Assembly: GCA_021811085.1 (NCBI GenBank)
Contig: JAJZPQ010000004.1
Span: 81,450-145,449 of the forward strand
Direction of reading: 5' to 3'
Origin: Pseudomonadota bacterium
Lineage (GTDB): Bacteria > Pseudomonadota > Gammaproteobacteria > Burkholderiales > SG8-39
DNA length: 64,000 nt
Part shown: piece by piece, positions 38,022 through 47,169 of the stretch
Layout of the letters: the number at the start of each line of letters is the position of its first letter
Position numbering within the stretch: the first letter of the stretch is position 1
Program-made: the position numbers and the translations under genes
The notes under the pieces: model-generated
Databases searched by the model: none
What the model was told of the DNA's origin: nothing
Seen by the model: the letters and a program-made list of their open reading frames with translations, nothing else

Positions 38022-40172
38022 GTGAAGTTGACCAATGTATTGATCGCCACCCTGGTCGCAGGCACCCTGTTAGCCGGCTGCGGCGGGGGTTCCTCGATCG
38101 CGCCCTCACCCACCGCGTCCGCGCTGGCTCCGACCCGCACCATCATCATGGTATGGGATGGCCTGCGCCCGGACTCGGTAAATGCCACCGACACCCCCAA
38201 CCTGTACGCACTGCGCCAGACCGGGACTAACTTCAGCGACAATCACGCGACCTACCCGACCTTCACCATGATGAACGGGTCGTCCTTTGCCACCGGGTCC
38301 TTTCCCAAGACCAGCGGCTTCTACGGCAACACCTTCTGGACGCCGCCGCAGGGAAGCTCCAACACCATTCCGGTCGGCAACAGCGCAGGCGGCAGCAGCC
38401 AGGATTACCAGGATCCGGTATTCACCGAGGACTACCAGGTTTTGACCACGCTCAACAACTACTACGGCGGCCAGCTGCTGCTGGTGAAGACCCTGTTTGC
38501 CACCGCGCAAAGCGCCGGCATGGTGACCGCCGCCATCGGCAAGTCCGGCGCCGCCTACATTCAGGACCTGGGACGAGGCGGCTACTTCCTGGATGAGAAC
38601 TCCGTGCTGCCGCGCAGCCTGGTCACTGAACTGCAGAACAATGGCTATGCCATTCCGGCCAACACCGTCAAAGCCTACTCCGGCGCGGACGCCGTCACGC
38701 TGGCAGGCAACAACGGCAGTCCGACGAATCGCGCCGGATATGTGACTTTCAATACCACGGCCTACGACCCGAACGGCGCAATCGCCGTCGCGTCCCGCGA
38801 CTCCACCGATAGCACGCAGGGTGCGCCCGAGGATGCCGCCAACAAGTACATGATGTCGGTGTTTACCCGGTACATTCTGCCGCAGAAGAAGCCGATGCTT
38901 TCTTTGATCTGGTTCCGCACTCCGGACAACGTCGAGCACGGCTACGGCCCGGGCACGGCCAATGCCCTTGCTGGCTTGAGGTCGCAGGATGCGCGTCTGG
39001 GCGAACTCATTTCTGCGCTCCGCTTCAATGGCATGGACAGCACGACCAACATCGTCATCGTATCCGACCATGGACATACCAGCGTTTCCGGCCCGCTCAG
39101 TCTCTATCCGCTGCGCGCCATTACACCGTCGACGACGCTGCCTAACGGTCCCCTGGTAAACAACTCGACCAGCGGCACAACCACCGCCGCGGTGGGTGCG
39201 GTGAATACCAGCGGTTACTCCTTCTCGGGAGACGTGCGCTCTGCCGATCTGCTGACTTACCGCGGCTTCAGCGCCTACGATGGCAGCGGGTGCACGACCT
39301 CCGCCATGTACGGCCTAAGCGCGACCGGCGTTCCGACCGCGCCCGTCAAGCTGGATACAACAGGAGCCCTGTGCGGAGCCGTCAATGCCAAGTACCAGGC
39401 GATCAGTTCGACCTTGCCCAGCCCGGTTGCCAAATTCACCGTACCGGCCCCGGGAAGCCTGCCGACAAACGGCATCGTGGTCGCAGCAAACGGCGGCTCC
39501 GACTATTTCTACGTTCCGGGACACGACGCCACGACGGTAAAGGACCTGGTTAAGTTTCTGCAGCAGCGCGAGGAATACGGCGCCATCTTCGTCGACAGCC
39601 GGTATGGCGCCATCCCAGGCACCATCGCCATGGCGCAAGTGAACCTGGAAAATGCGACCCGCCAGAACAACGGTCAGCCCGATGTGGTGGTGAGCTTCAA
39701 CTGGGACAATAATGTCTCGGTCCAAGGCATAACCGGCATCGAGTTCGAAAGCGCCGGCGGCCAGCGCGGCATGCACGGCAGCTTCGGCATCGCCGACGTG
39801 CATAACACCCTGATCGCCAATGGCCCGTCGTTCCAGTCTGCGGCCACCATCAGCAACCCATCGGGCAACGTCGACGTCGCGCCTACCGTAGCCTACTTGC
39901 TGGGGCTGTCCTTGCCTCAGGCCGATGGGCGCGTTCTCAACGAAGCGCTGATGACACCGGGGAGCAAGTCAGCGCCGAACGTGGTTGCATCAACGGTAAG
40001 CAGCGGCGCGGCGACTGGACTGACTTTCGAATTGCCGACCGACCCGACCGGCAAGACGTCGGACCCGACTCTGGCTGTTGGCAGCTACAGCATAGATCTG
40101 GCAGTGAAGGATCTGACCGTCGATGGCAAGACCTACCGCTATTTTGACTACGCCAAGGCTGTGCGTCAGTAA
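38022..40172 (+). CDS. Secreted lipoprotein of the alkaline phosphatase / phosphodiesterase superfamily
   Basis: 716 residues from a GTG with AGGAG upstream. Signal peptide with lipobox LLAGC (Cys near residue 20), then IIMVWDGLRPDSV with the first metal-binding Asp, a nucleophile Thr/Ser in TYPTFTMMNGSSFATG, NVEHGYGPG, and VSDHGHTS with late metal ligands. This is the type I phosphodiesterase/nucleotide pyrophosphatase fold. Lipid-anchored and extracytoplasmic, it would release phosphate or nucleoside phosphate from organic esters. A PhoB-type promoter lies just upstream. Confidence 0.85.
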   Translation: MKLTNVLIATLVAGTLLAGCGGGSSIAPSPTASALAPTRTIIMVWDGLRPDSVNATDTPNLYALRQTGTNFSDNHATYPTFTMMNGSSFATGSFPKTSGFYGNTFWTPPQGSSNTIPVGNSAGGSSQDYQDPVFTEDYQVLTTLNNYYGGQLLLVKTLFATAQSAGMVTAAIGKSGAAYIQDLGRGGYFLDENSVLPRSLVTELQNNGYAIPANTVKAYSGADAVTLAGNNGSPTNRAGYVTFNTTAYDPNGAIAVASRDSTDSTQGAPEDAANKYMMSVFTRYILPQKKPMLSLIWFRTPDNVEHGYGPGTANALAGLRSQDARLGELISALRFNGMDSTTNIVIVSDHGHTSVSGPLSLYPLRAITPSTTLPNGPLVNNSTSGTTTAAVGAVNTSGYSFSGDVRSADLLTYRGFSAYDGSGCTTSAMYGLSATGVPTAPVKLDTTGALCGAVNAKYQAISSTLPSPVAKFTVPAPGSLPTNGIVVAANGGSDYFYVPGHDATTVKDLVKFLQQREEYGAIFVDSRYGAIPGTIAMAQVNLENATRQNNGQPDVVVSFNWDNNVSVQGITGIEFESAGGQRGMHGSFGIADVHNTLIANGPSFQSAATISNPSGNVDVAPTVAYLLGLSLPQADGRVLNEALMTPGSKSAPNVVASTVSSGAATGLTFELPTDPTGKTSDPTLAVGSYSIDLAVKDLTVDGKTYRYFDYAKAVRQ

Positions 40173-40207
40173 GTGCCGCGTTTGGACAAGAAACTGGAGA
40201 TCCATCA

Positions 40208-40885
40208 TTGAATTACGCCATCCCCTGTAGCCATCGGGGACTGGGGCTGCGGTTCGCCACGCTCTGCGTGGCAGCCGCAGTTTCCCTGAATGTCCCGGCC
40301 AAAGAATCAACGTTTAATCAGGTCTTCACCGAAAAGGGCGAACCCAGCACACTGCACTTCCAGGCGGTATTCACCTCCAACGGCGGTGAACATCATCTCG
40401 AAGTCTGGCGCGACGGCGACCGACGCGTGAAGCGCCGCACGGACGATTTGATCGAGACCTACGCATCCCGCAAACCGGGCGATCCCGAATTCCACCTGTC
40501 GATCTTGGATATGAAAAGGCGGATACACACCCAGATCGATCGGACAAATCTGTATCGCATCGGCAACTTCACCGACTGGTTCGACCTGGCACACGGCCTG
40601 AAGCACCCCATGGGTGTATATCGCGTCGTGAAGATTCAGGCGCCAGATGGCACCCCGAGCGCGATCAAGAGCTGCCAGTGGTATGACCTAATCCAGGACA
40701 AGCACGCCACCCACATCTGCTGGAGCGCGCAAAGCCGCATACCGTTGCTGATTCAAGCGCAGGACGGGGTAGTGGTGTGGAGAGTAACCAGCTTGGACTG
40801 GAAGCCATTTCCCGCGAAAACCTTCGAGATCCACGACGAGGGCTTTATACGAAACGACGCGAATCAGGACATTGAGCGCGACTGA
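40208..40885 (+). CDS. Secreted protein of unknown function
   Basis: 225 residues from a TTG with CTGGAG nine bases upstream. N-terminal signal-like segment (LRFATLCVAAAVSL), then a beta-rich soluble domain. Not recognised. It starts 35 bp after the phosphatase stop and its ribosome-binding region repeats the GGAGATCCA seen before the phosphatase, so the two are probably made together. A periplasmic partner or substrate-binding role is only a guess. Confidence 0.65.
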   Translation: MNYAIPCSHRGLGLRFATLCVAAAVSLNVPAKESTFNQVFTEKGEPSTLHFQAVFTSNGGEHHLEVWRDGDRRVKRRTDDLIETYASRKPGDPEFHLSILDMKRRIHTQIDRTNLYRIGNFTDWFDLAHGLKHPMGVYRVVKIQAPDGTPSAIKSCQWYDLIQDKHATHICWSAQSRIPLLIQAQDGVVVWRVTSLDWKPFPAKTFEIHDEGFIRNDANQDIERD

Positions 40886-41086
40886 ACAATGCACATCGGT
40901 GGTTTGCTCCGTATTTGTCGCCGCAGCTTACTCTGGTCCGACCATGCTTTATCCGCTCCCGCTACGTCGCCGCGATATATCGGCCCATAGCGATTTCTCT
41001 TCTGTAGGAGCCGCTCTTAGCGGCAATATAGGAATTCGTGTCGGTTAGCGAATGTCCGCTTGCGCCACTGACTGGGTCCGTCAACG

Positions 41087-42523
41087 GTGGATAAGATCAG
41101 TCTAATTCCGGGCATGGAAATGACATCATACCGTCGGCCTCGATCTTCCAGTCTAGCCGAGGCTTGGCGCAGTCTCAGGAGCCATGCCGAACGCAGACCC
41201 GACCTGGAAGATCTGCCGTGTATTCCGTTGGCGGCGGACCGCGTCCGAACCCTGACCGGTCCGGTGATGTTTCGAGAAACCCTGCTGAGCCTCATCGCGC
41301 AGGCCGCGGAGCGGGTCCTTATCGCGACGCTCTACCTGCAGGATGATGACGCCGGCAGGGAAGTGCTTTCCGCGCTGCATGCCGCCAAGGCGACGCGGCC
41401 CGCACTGCAGGTCGCAGTCTTCGTCGACTGGCATAGGGCGCGGCGAGGGCTCATCGGCAGAGTACGGAGCGAGGGTAATGCAAGCCTATACCGGGAGACG
41501 GCACGCCGCCTGGGTCCCGGCGTTCCGGTGTATGGCGTACCGGTCCAGACGCGAGAAATGCTCGGAGTGATGCACCTGAAGGGTTTCATTGTCGACGATA
41601 CTGTTCTGTACAGCGGCGCCAGTCTCAACGATGTCTACCTGAATTGGGGCGAGCGCTATCGGCTGGATCGATACCATCTGTTTCACGATCGTCACCTCGC
41701 CGATAGCCTGGCCGGCATGCTGCTGCGGGTCATCCGCCCCAATCCGGCGGTACACCCACTGGATGCCGACGCCGCGCCAAGAGCAGCTTCCTTGCGCGGC
41801 CCAATCACCAAATTCCGTCGCATCCTTCTCAAGACGCGCTATCACTTTGCCGAGGGCAGCATCCGCAGCGGAGAAGTGGGTATCACACCGCTCCTCGGCC
41901 TTGGCAGCCGGGATAACGAACTCAATGCCCTATTGCTGCAACTGATTCACCGCGCGCAAGACCGTTTGGTCTTGTTCACGCCCTATTTCAATCTTCCCGG
42001 CCCTGTTCGAAGGGCCGTCGACATGAAGATCAGGAAGCGCTGCAAGGTCACCATCGTTCTGGGCGACAAGATTGCCAACGACTTCTACATTGCGCCGGAA
42101 GAACCTTTTGCTACGATTGGCGCATTGCCCTACCTCTACGAAGGCAACTTGCGCCGCTTCTGCAAGACTCATCAGCGCGCCATCGAGCGGGGGCTGCTCA
42201 ACGTGCATGTGTGGCGCCATGCAAACCACACTTTCCATCTCAAAGGCCTGCTGGTGGACGACGATTACGCGCTGCTTACCGGCCACAACATCAATCCCAG
42301 AGCCTGGCGCCTGGATCTCGAAAACGCCCTGCTCATCCACGATCCGCATAGAACGCTGCTGGACCAACACCAAGCCGAGTTGGAAAGTTTCTTGACGCAC
42401 ACTCGGCGCCTGGACGGCTACACAGCGATCGAGACCGTCGACACCTATCCCGCCCCTGTCCGGCGCCTGCTCAGGCGACTGGGGCGCACGCGCATGGATC
42501 GATTGCTGAACCAAGTCTTGTAG
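41087..42523 (+). CDS. pssA: CDP-diacylglycerol-serine O-phosphatidyltransferase (PLD-type PssA)
   Basis: 478 residues from a GTG (ATGs at 41114 and 41120 are alternatives). It closely follows E. coli PssA: LYLQDDDAGREVL, VDWHRARRG, the first HKD-like GVMHLKGFIVDD..YSGASLND and the second HTFHLKGLLVDDD..LTGHNINPRAW. It makes phosphatidylserine, the precursor of phosphatidylethanolamine. It is convergent with psd, which completes the pathway. Confidence 0.93.
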   Translation: MDKISLIPGMEMTSYRRPRSSSLAEAWRSLRSHAERRPDLEDLPCIPLAADRVRTLTGPVMFRETLLSLIAQAAERVLIATLYLQDDDAGREVLSALHAAKATRPALQVAVFVDWHRARRGLIGRVRSEGNASLYRETARRLGPGVPVYGVPVQTREMLGVMHLKGFIVDDTVLYSGASLNDVYLNWGERYRLDRYHLFHDRHLADSLAGMLLRVIRPNPAVHPLDADAAPRAASLRGPITKFRRILLKTRYHFAEGSIRSGEVGITPLLGLGSRDNELNALLLQLIHRAQDRLVLFTPYFNLPGPVRRAVDMKIRKRCKVTIVLGDKIANDFYIAPEEPFATIGALPYLYEGNLRRFCKTHQRAIERGLLNVHVWRHANHTFHLKGLLVDDDYALLTGHNINPRAWRLDLENALLIHDPHRTLLDQHQAELESFLTHTRRLDGYTAIETVDTYPAPVRRLLRRLGRTRMDRLLNQVL

Positions 42524-42560
42524 CGGAAAGGGTTCGCAGACCCTGTTTCAGGCAGGAGTC

Positions 42561-43427
42561 CTAAAGCAGGCGCATCAGCCGCTCGCCCACGCGGATGCGC
42601 AGACCTTCGCCCACACCCTCGCAAAGCGCGAATCCGCGCGGCGCGAATACGATGATGGTCGAGCCGTGCTGGAACCATCCCATCTGCGCGCCTTTGCGAA
42701 ACGCAGCATCGCAGGCAATTACGCTCGGCCCGCCATAGCGCAGGTGCAGCGGCGTTTCAAGGAAATCGAGCTGTATGCTCGCGACCAGCACCGCTGCCAC
42801 CGGCACCAGCACCAGCGGTGCGCCGCTCGCTTCGAGTCGCGTGAGTATCGCGGCGCGCTCGTTCTTGCAGAACAGTTTCTCCACGCGCTTGAGCGCGATC
42901 GGATTCACGTTCCAGGTATCGCCCGCGAAATAGGTTACGCGTTCCACCCGGCAGTCGTGCGGCGCGTGAAAGCGGTGATACATGCTCGAAGCGATGCGCA
43001 GCGTCGCGTAGCAGCCATCGCGCAGCAGATTGATCGTCCGTCCATCGCCGAGCAGGTCTCCGAGCGAGTACGGAAACCCCTTCGCCTGAACCACGCGCAT
43101 GCCCTCGATCGGCCCGCACGCGCCGACAATCGCATCGCAGGGGCTCGTCAACACGGCGGGATCGGCGTCGATGTTCCGGGCGCCGTCCTTGAGCTCGCGG
43201 ATGAAGCAATCGTGCATGCTCGCGAATCGCGTCTTCTTTGCTTCGCTCAGGTCCAGGTCGGCGAAAAGGCGCCACAAGCCGATCGACAAATCGCGCACCT
43301 GCGGCTGCTCGATCCGGCTGAACCAGCCCATGAACCGCGTAAGCGCATGGCGCGGAATGCGGTTGGTGAGCAGGAAATTGAGATCCTCCTGCTGCAGGAT
43401 TCGCGCAAGCTGCGAGCGGAAATTCAT
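42561..43427 (-). CDS. psd: Phosphatidylserine decarboxylase
   Basis: 288 residues. The proenzyme signature is present as QHGSTIIVF near residue 256 (GST autocleavage giving the pyruvoyl group), with HRFHAPHDCRV and the N-terminal VLTSPCDAIVGACG. It converts phosphatidylserine to phosphatidylethanolamine at the inner membrane. HGST replaces the commoner LGST. Divergent from the aminotransferase at 43472 with a 44-bp gap. Confidence 0.94.
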   Translation of the reverse strand: MNFRSQLARILQQEDLNFLLTNRIPRHALTRFMGWFSRIEQPQVRDLSIGLWRLFADLDLSEAKKTRFASMHDCFIRELKDGARNIDADPAVLTSPCDAIVGACGPIEGMRVVQAKGFPYSLGDLLGDGRTINLLRDGCYATLRIASSMYHRFHAPHDCRVERVTYFAGDTWNVNPIALKRVEKLFCKNERAAILTRLEASGAPLVLVPVAAVLVASIQLDFLETPLHLRYGGPSVIACDAAFRKGAQMGWFQHGSTIIVFAPRGFALCEGVGEGLRIRVGERLMRLL

Positions 43428-43471
43428 CAGATCGTAAACTGCGTCAGGTAAATGGAGGGTGGAGGTTCCAA

Positions 43472-45130
43472 ATGGAAGAAACCCTGTATTTCTACGCGCT
43501 GGGCGCTTTGGCCGCCGCAGCGGCGCTGCCCCGCCTCAAGGCGCGTCTTGAGCTCTCGCAGGCGAAGCACCGGTCTCTGACCGGGCACGCGCGCATGGCG
43601 CGCCGGCTCGCGGAGCTCATCCCGTATTACGAGTACGATGAGTTCCGGTTCTTCAGCTGCGACGGAGCGCCCGAGACGGTCGCCGCACAGCGCCGCGCCG
43701 GCTTCGCGCGCCTCGCAGCGCTGTACCGCGAGCGCTACGCGAAAACCGCGGCGTTGACCGGGGAGGCCGCCGAGCACATAGCGGACCTGCAATTTACCGG
43801 CGCCTACCGTGTACCGTTCCAGTTCAGCCGGTATGTGCGCGAACACCTGCGGGGCGGCTCGTTTCTCGAGTCGTCCTCTGGCGTGACCGTTACCGATCTC
43901 GACGGCAACCGCTTCTACGACCTGACCGGATCGTACGGCGTCAACGTGTTCGGCTACGATTTCTACAAGTCCTGCATCGAAGAGGGCGCCGCGCGTGTGC
44001 ACGCGCTCGGGCCGGTGCTCGGCGGTTATCATCCGCTGGTCGCCTACAACGCAAGGCGGCTGCGCGAAATCTCCGGCCTGAACGAAGTATCCTTTCACAT
44101 GTCGGGTACCGAAGCGGTGATGCAGGCGGTGCGCCTCGCGCGCTACCACACGCGCCGCTCGCATTTGGTGCGCTTTTGCGGTGCCTACCACGGTTGGTGG
44201 GGCGACGTGCAGCCTGGCGTCGGCAACCCGGTTCCGGCGCGCGAAACCTATACGCTCAAGGACATGGATGCCGCTTCCCTGCGCGTGCTCCGCCGCCGGC
44301 GCGACATCGCATGCGTGCTGGTCAATCCGCTGCAGGCGCTGCACCCGAATGCGGCAGCGCCGGGTGACTCCTCTCTCGTCGACAGCGCGCGCTATGCGTA
44401 TTTCGACCGCGGGCGCTATTCCGAATGGCTGAAGGAACTGCGCGCGGTGTGCACCGATCGCGGTATTGTGCTGATATTCGACGAAGTGTTCGTCGGATTC
44501 CGCCTCGCGCCTGGCGGCGCCCAGGAGTATTTCGGCGTCCGCGCCGATATGGTGACCTACGGCAAAACGCTCGGCGGCGGCTTGCCTGTCGGCGTGGTAT
44601 GCGGGACCGCAGCACTGATGAAGCGGTCCCGTGAAGACCGCCCCGCCGACATCTGCTTTGCGCGCGGCACCTTCCATTCCCATCCGTACGTGATGGGGGC
44701 GATGCAGGTATTTCTTGAACGCCTGGAAACGCCCGGCGTACGCGCGCTCTATGCGAACCTCGATGCCAACTGGAATCGCCGCGCACAGCATCTCAATCTG
44801 CGCCTGCGCGAGGCCGGCCTGCCGGTGCAGGTGGCGAACCTGTCGTCGATCTGGACCGTGTTCTATACGCGGCCGTCCCGTTACAACTGGATGTTGCAGT
44901 ATTACCTGCGCGCCGAGGGCCTTGCGCTGAGCTGGGTCGGGACCGGCCGCCTGATCTTCAGTCTGAACTACGGCAACGAGGATTTTGCGGCGGTGTGCGA
45001 CCATTTCGCCAAAGCGGCGCAGGCGATGCAGCGCGACGGGTGGTGGTGGGAAGATGCAGCGCTCAGCAATAAGTCGATCAAGCGCAGCATCCTGGGGGAA
45101 ATCGTCCGTCACCGCCTGCTTCCTCGCTAA
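43472..45130 (+). CDS. Membrane-anchored class III (GSAM-like) aminotransferase
   Basis: 552 residues with GGAGG upstream of the ATG. An N-terminal hydrophobic segment (LYFYALGALAAAAALP) could anchor it. The PLP domain is complete: MSGTEAVMQAVRLAR, FCGAYHGWWGD, Asp in LIFDEVFVGFR and the Schiff-base Lys in TYGKTLGGGLP. It is about 120 residues longer than glutamate-1-semialdehyde aminomutase, with an extra N-terminal domain. Beside psd and pssA a head-group or lipid amine role is possible; no substrate can be named. The long antisense frame over it is a shadow. Confidence 0.8.
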   Translation: MEETLYFYALGALAAAAALPRLKARLELSQAKHRSLTGHARMARRLAELIPYYEYDEFRFFSCDGAPETVAAQRRAGFARLAALYRERYAKTAALTGEAAEHIADLQFTGAYRVPFQFSRYVREHLRGGSFLESSSGVTVTDLDGNRFYDLTGSYGVNVFGYDFYKSCIEEGAARVHALGPVLGGYHPLVAYNARRLREISGLNEVSFHMSGTEAVMQAVRLARYHTRRSHLVRFCGAYHGWWGDVQPGVGNPVPARETYTLKDMDAASLRVLRRRRDIACVLVNPLQALHPNAAAPGDSSLVDSARYAYFDRGRYSEWLKELRAVCTDRGIVLIFDEVFVGFRLAPGGAQEYFGVRADMVTYGKTLGGGLPVGVVCGTAALMKRSREDRPADICFARGTFHSHPYVMGAMQVFLERLETPGVRALYANLDANWNRRAQHLNLRLREAGLPVQVANLSSIWTVFYTRPSRYNWMLQYYLRAEGLALSWVGTGRLIFSLNYGNEDFAAVCDHFAKAAQAMQRDGWWWEDAALSNKSIKRSILGEIVRHRLLPR

Positions 45131-45177
45131 CGCCATGGTAGCGCGCAGTCCCGAAGCGGCATGGCGGCAGCCGCCGC

Positions 45178-45783
45178 TCAGGCGTGCTGCTCGTGCAACA
45201 TTGGATCGATCAACTCGCCGCGCAAGAGATAAACCGGTGCTTTGTAGTAAAGCTTAATATCGTGGAAAGGATCGGTGAGTATCTTGGTCATCCATACCAG
45301 CCCCGTGCGCACGTCCTTGAGATAGAACAAGTGGAAAGTGCGGAACAATAAGCCGCCGACACCGATCGCCAGCCACACGATGGCGAGGTTATGTACGAAG
45401 CCGGCCGTGCCAGTCCGTGCGAACAGGCCGAATAACGTGCGATCGAAATACAGCGCGACGGTCGATAGCGCCCAAACGCTCAGCAACACGATCTTTCGCT
45501 GCAGGTTGTAGCCGACTTTGATCGCCTCTTTGTATTCGTGTGTAGCTTGATTGACTGCGTCGTAGCCCTTCGGTTCGAAAGCAAAGTGACCGATCTGGCG
45601 GCTGACCATCGCCGCGAGCCAGCCGATCATCGTGGCCGCTACCGCGTCGGAGAAGACGAGTGCGTAGGCGCAGAGAAAACTCAGCGCACTCATAAGATGC
45701 AGCGACTGGTTGATGCGGCTGTGGTGGTAAAAGCGGTGATCATCCCAGCGCTGAACCCTGAGGGTCTCGAGAAACTCTTTCAT
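45178..45783 (-). CDS. Polytopic membrane protein of unknown function
   Basis: 201 residues with four or so membrane helices. His-rich N-terminal motif DDHRFYHHSRINQSLHL and a further RQIGHFAFEP at the end of helix 2 could bind metal, as in membrane hydroxylases or Mpo1-like (DUF962) enzymes, but I cannot assign it. The C-terminus is cytosolic in appearance (DPFHDIKLYYKAP). Pho-type half-sites lie about 80 bp upstream. Confidence 0.6.
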   Translation of the reverse strand: MKEFLETLRVQRWDDHRFYHHSRINQSLHLMSALSFLCAYALVFSDAVAATMIGWLAAMVSRQIGHFAFEPKGYDAVNQATHEYKEAIKVGYNLQRKIVLLSVWALSTVALYFDRTLFGLFARTGTAGFVHNLAIVWLAIGVGGLLFRTFHLFYLKDVRTGLVWMTKILTDPFHDIKLYYKAPVYLLRGELIDPMLHEQHA

Positions 45784-45858
45784 AAAGCCTCCTATGCAGA
45801 GGATGGAATAGCCTGACGCTATGTTGGCTCCCGAATGCTACGCTCCGTTTACGGGGGC

Positions 45859-45876
45859 ATGACAAACGCGTGACGG
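45859..45876 (-). promoter_or_regulatory. Weaker Pho-box-like site upstream of the 45178-45783 gene
   Basis: Minus strand: CCGTCAC, GCGT, TTGTCAT (11 of 14). Ten bases on there is ACGGAG, not a -10, so promoter function is uncertain; TAGCAT lies 18 bases on. Confidence 0.35.
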
Positions 45877-45966
45877 CGCGCGCCGCATTGTCATCAAATC
45901 TTCTTGAGCCTCTGTCACGCTCGCCAAATGGAGATTGACAGCATCGTCCTCGACAAGCTCCCGGTT

Positions 45967-47169
45967 ATGAACAAGTCGCTGCGCGTTGCCTTTGTCACCG
46001 AAACCTACCCGCCGGAAATCAACGGCGTCGCGAATACCGCGGTGCATTTCGTCGAAGGCCTGCGCGCGCGCAACCACGAAATTCAACTGGTGCGGCCGCG
46101 GCAAAGCCGGGCCAGTCGGATGGAGGACGAAACCGGCCGGCGCGAACTGCTGCTGCGCGGATTGCCGATCCCGCGCTACCCCGACCTCAGGATGGGCCTG
46201 CCTGCAAAGCGCGCGCTGGTGCGAATGTGGTCACACTATCGCCCGGACATCGTGCATATCGTCACCGAAGAACCGCTAGGCTGGTCGGCGCTGCAGGCCG
46301 CGCTCAAGCTCAGGATTCCGGTGAGCTCCGATTTCCGCACCAATTTTCACGCCTACAGCCGGCACTACGGCATCGGCTGGCTGCGCAATCCGATCGCAGC
46401 CTATCTGCGCAAATTCCACAATCGCACGCTGCTGACCATGGTACCGACCGAATCGCTGCGCAGCGAGCTCGCCGCCACCGGTTTTCGCAATCTGCGCGTC
46501 GTTGCGCGCGGCGTCGACACCGAGTTGTTTACCCCGGCGCGGCGCAGCAACGCCCTGCGCGCGAGCTGGGGCGTGGCGCCGCACGAAATAGTGCTGTTGC
46601 ACGTCGGGCGCCTTGCGCCGGAGAAAAATCTTGGACCGGTGATAGCCGCCTATGAGCGGATTTTGCACACGGTTCCGCGCGCAAAACTCGTTTTCGTCGG
46701 CGACGGCCCCGCGCGCGACAGCTTGCGCGCGCGCTGCCCCGATGCCATCTATGCCGGCATGCGCACCGGCGAAGATCTCGCCACGCATTACGCTTCCGGG
46801 GATGTGTTCCTGTTTCCGAGCGTCACGGAAACCTTCGGCAACGTGACAGTGGAAGCGATGGCAAGCGGACTTGCGGTCGTTGCCTACGAATACGCGGCGG
46901 CGGCAGACCATATTGTTCACGGCCGCAACGGGCTGCTGGTGCGGTACGGCGATCTGGAAGGATTTGTGCATCAGGCCAAAGCGCTCGCAGCGGACCGCGC
47001 ATCCAGTCGCGCGCTCGGCGAGCGCGCCCGGCAGACTGCTGAAACGCTTGCATGGAGCCGTGTGGTCGGGCAGTTTGAGACGCTGCTGCTCGCCGTGGCG
47101 AGCACCCAGTCAGAGCCGCTGGGCGCCTCGCTGGTCGACGCTGTTGCCAGCGGCGGTGTACGCCCCTGA
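45967..47169 (+). CDS. GT4-family glycosyltransferase
   Basis: 400 residues from MNKSLRVAFVTETYPPEING; upstream in-frame ATGs at 45904 and 45928 lack support, and no start has a good ribosome-binding site. Donor-site EX7E appears as ETFGNVTVE. It is a paralogue of the 36106-37353 product (shared TETYPPEINGVA, VRPRQ/IRPRQ, FHTNFHDYSRHYG-like FRTNFHAYSRHYG, YAGMRTGEDLA). Likely lipid or polyprenyl glycosylation. Its last 60 bases overlap the 3' end of the next, opposite gene. Confidence 0.82.
   Translation: MNKSLRVAFVTETYPPEINGVANTAVHFVEGLRARNHEIQLVRPRQSRASRMEDETGRRELLLRGLPIPRYPDLRMGLPAKRALVRMWSHYRPDIVHIVTEEPLGWSALQAALKLRIPVSSDFRTNFHAYSRHYGIGWLRNPIAAYLRKFHNRTLLTMVPTESLRSELAATGFRNLRVVARGVDTELFTPARRSNALRASWGVAPHEIVLLHVGRLAPEKNLGPVIAAYERILHTVPRAKLVFVGDGPARDSLRARCPDAIYAGMRTGEDLATHYASGDVFLFPSVTETFGNVTVEAMASGLAVVAYEYAAAADHIVHGRNGLLVRYGDLEGFVHQAKALAADRASSRALGERARQTAETLAWSRVVGQFETLLLAVASTQSEPLGASLVDAVASGGVRP

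Noticed and set aside
43427..45136. 569-codon minus-strand frame
   Set aside because: Antisense to the class III aminotransferase; its translation shows no family features while the plus strand has all PLP motifs.
45888..45918. Plus-strand Pho box for the 45967 glycosyltransferase
   Set aside because: TTGTCAT and CTGTCAC are 24 bp apart, not an 11-bp multiple, and no -10 follows.
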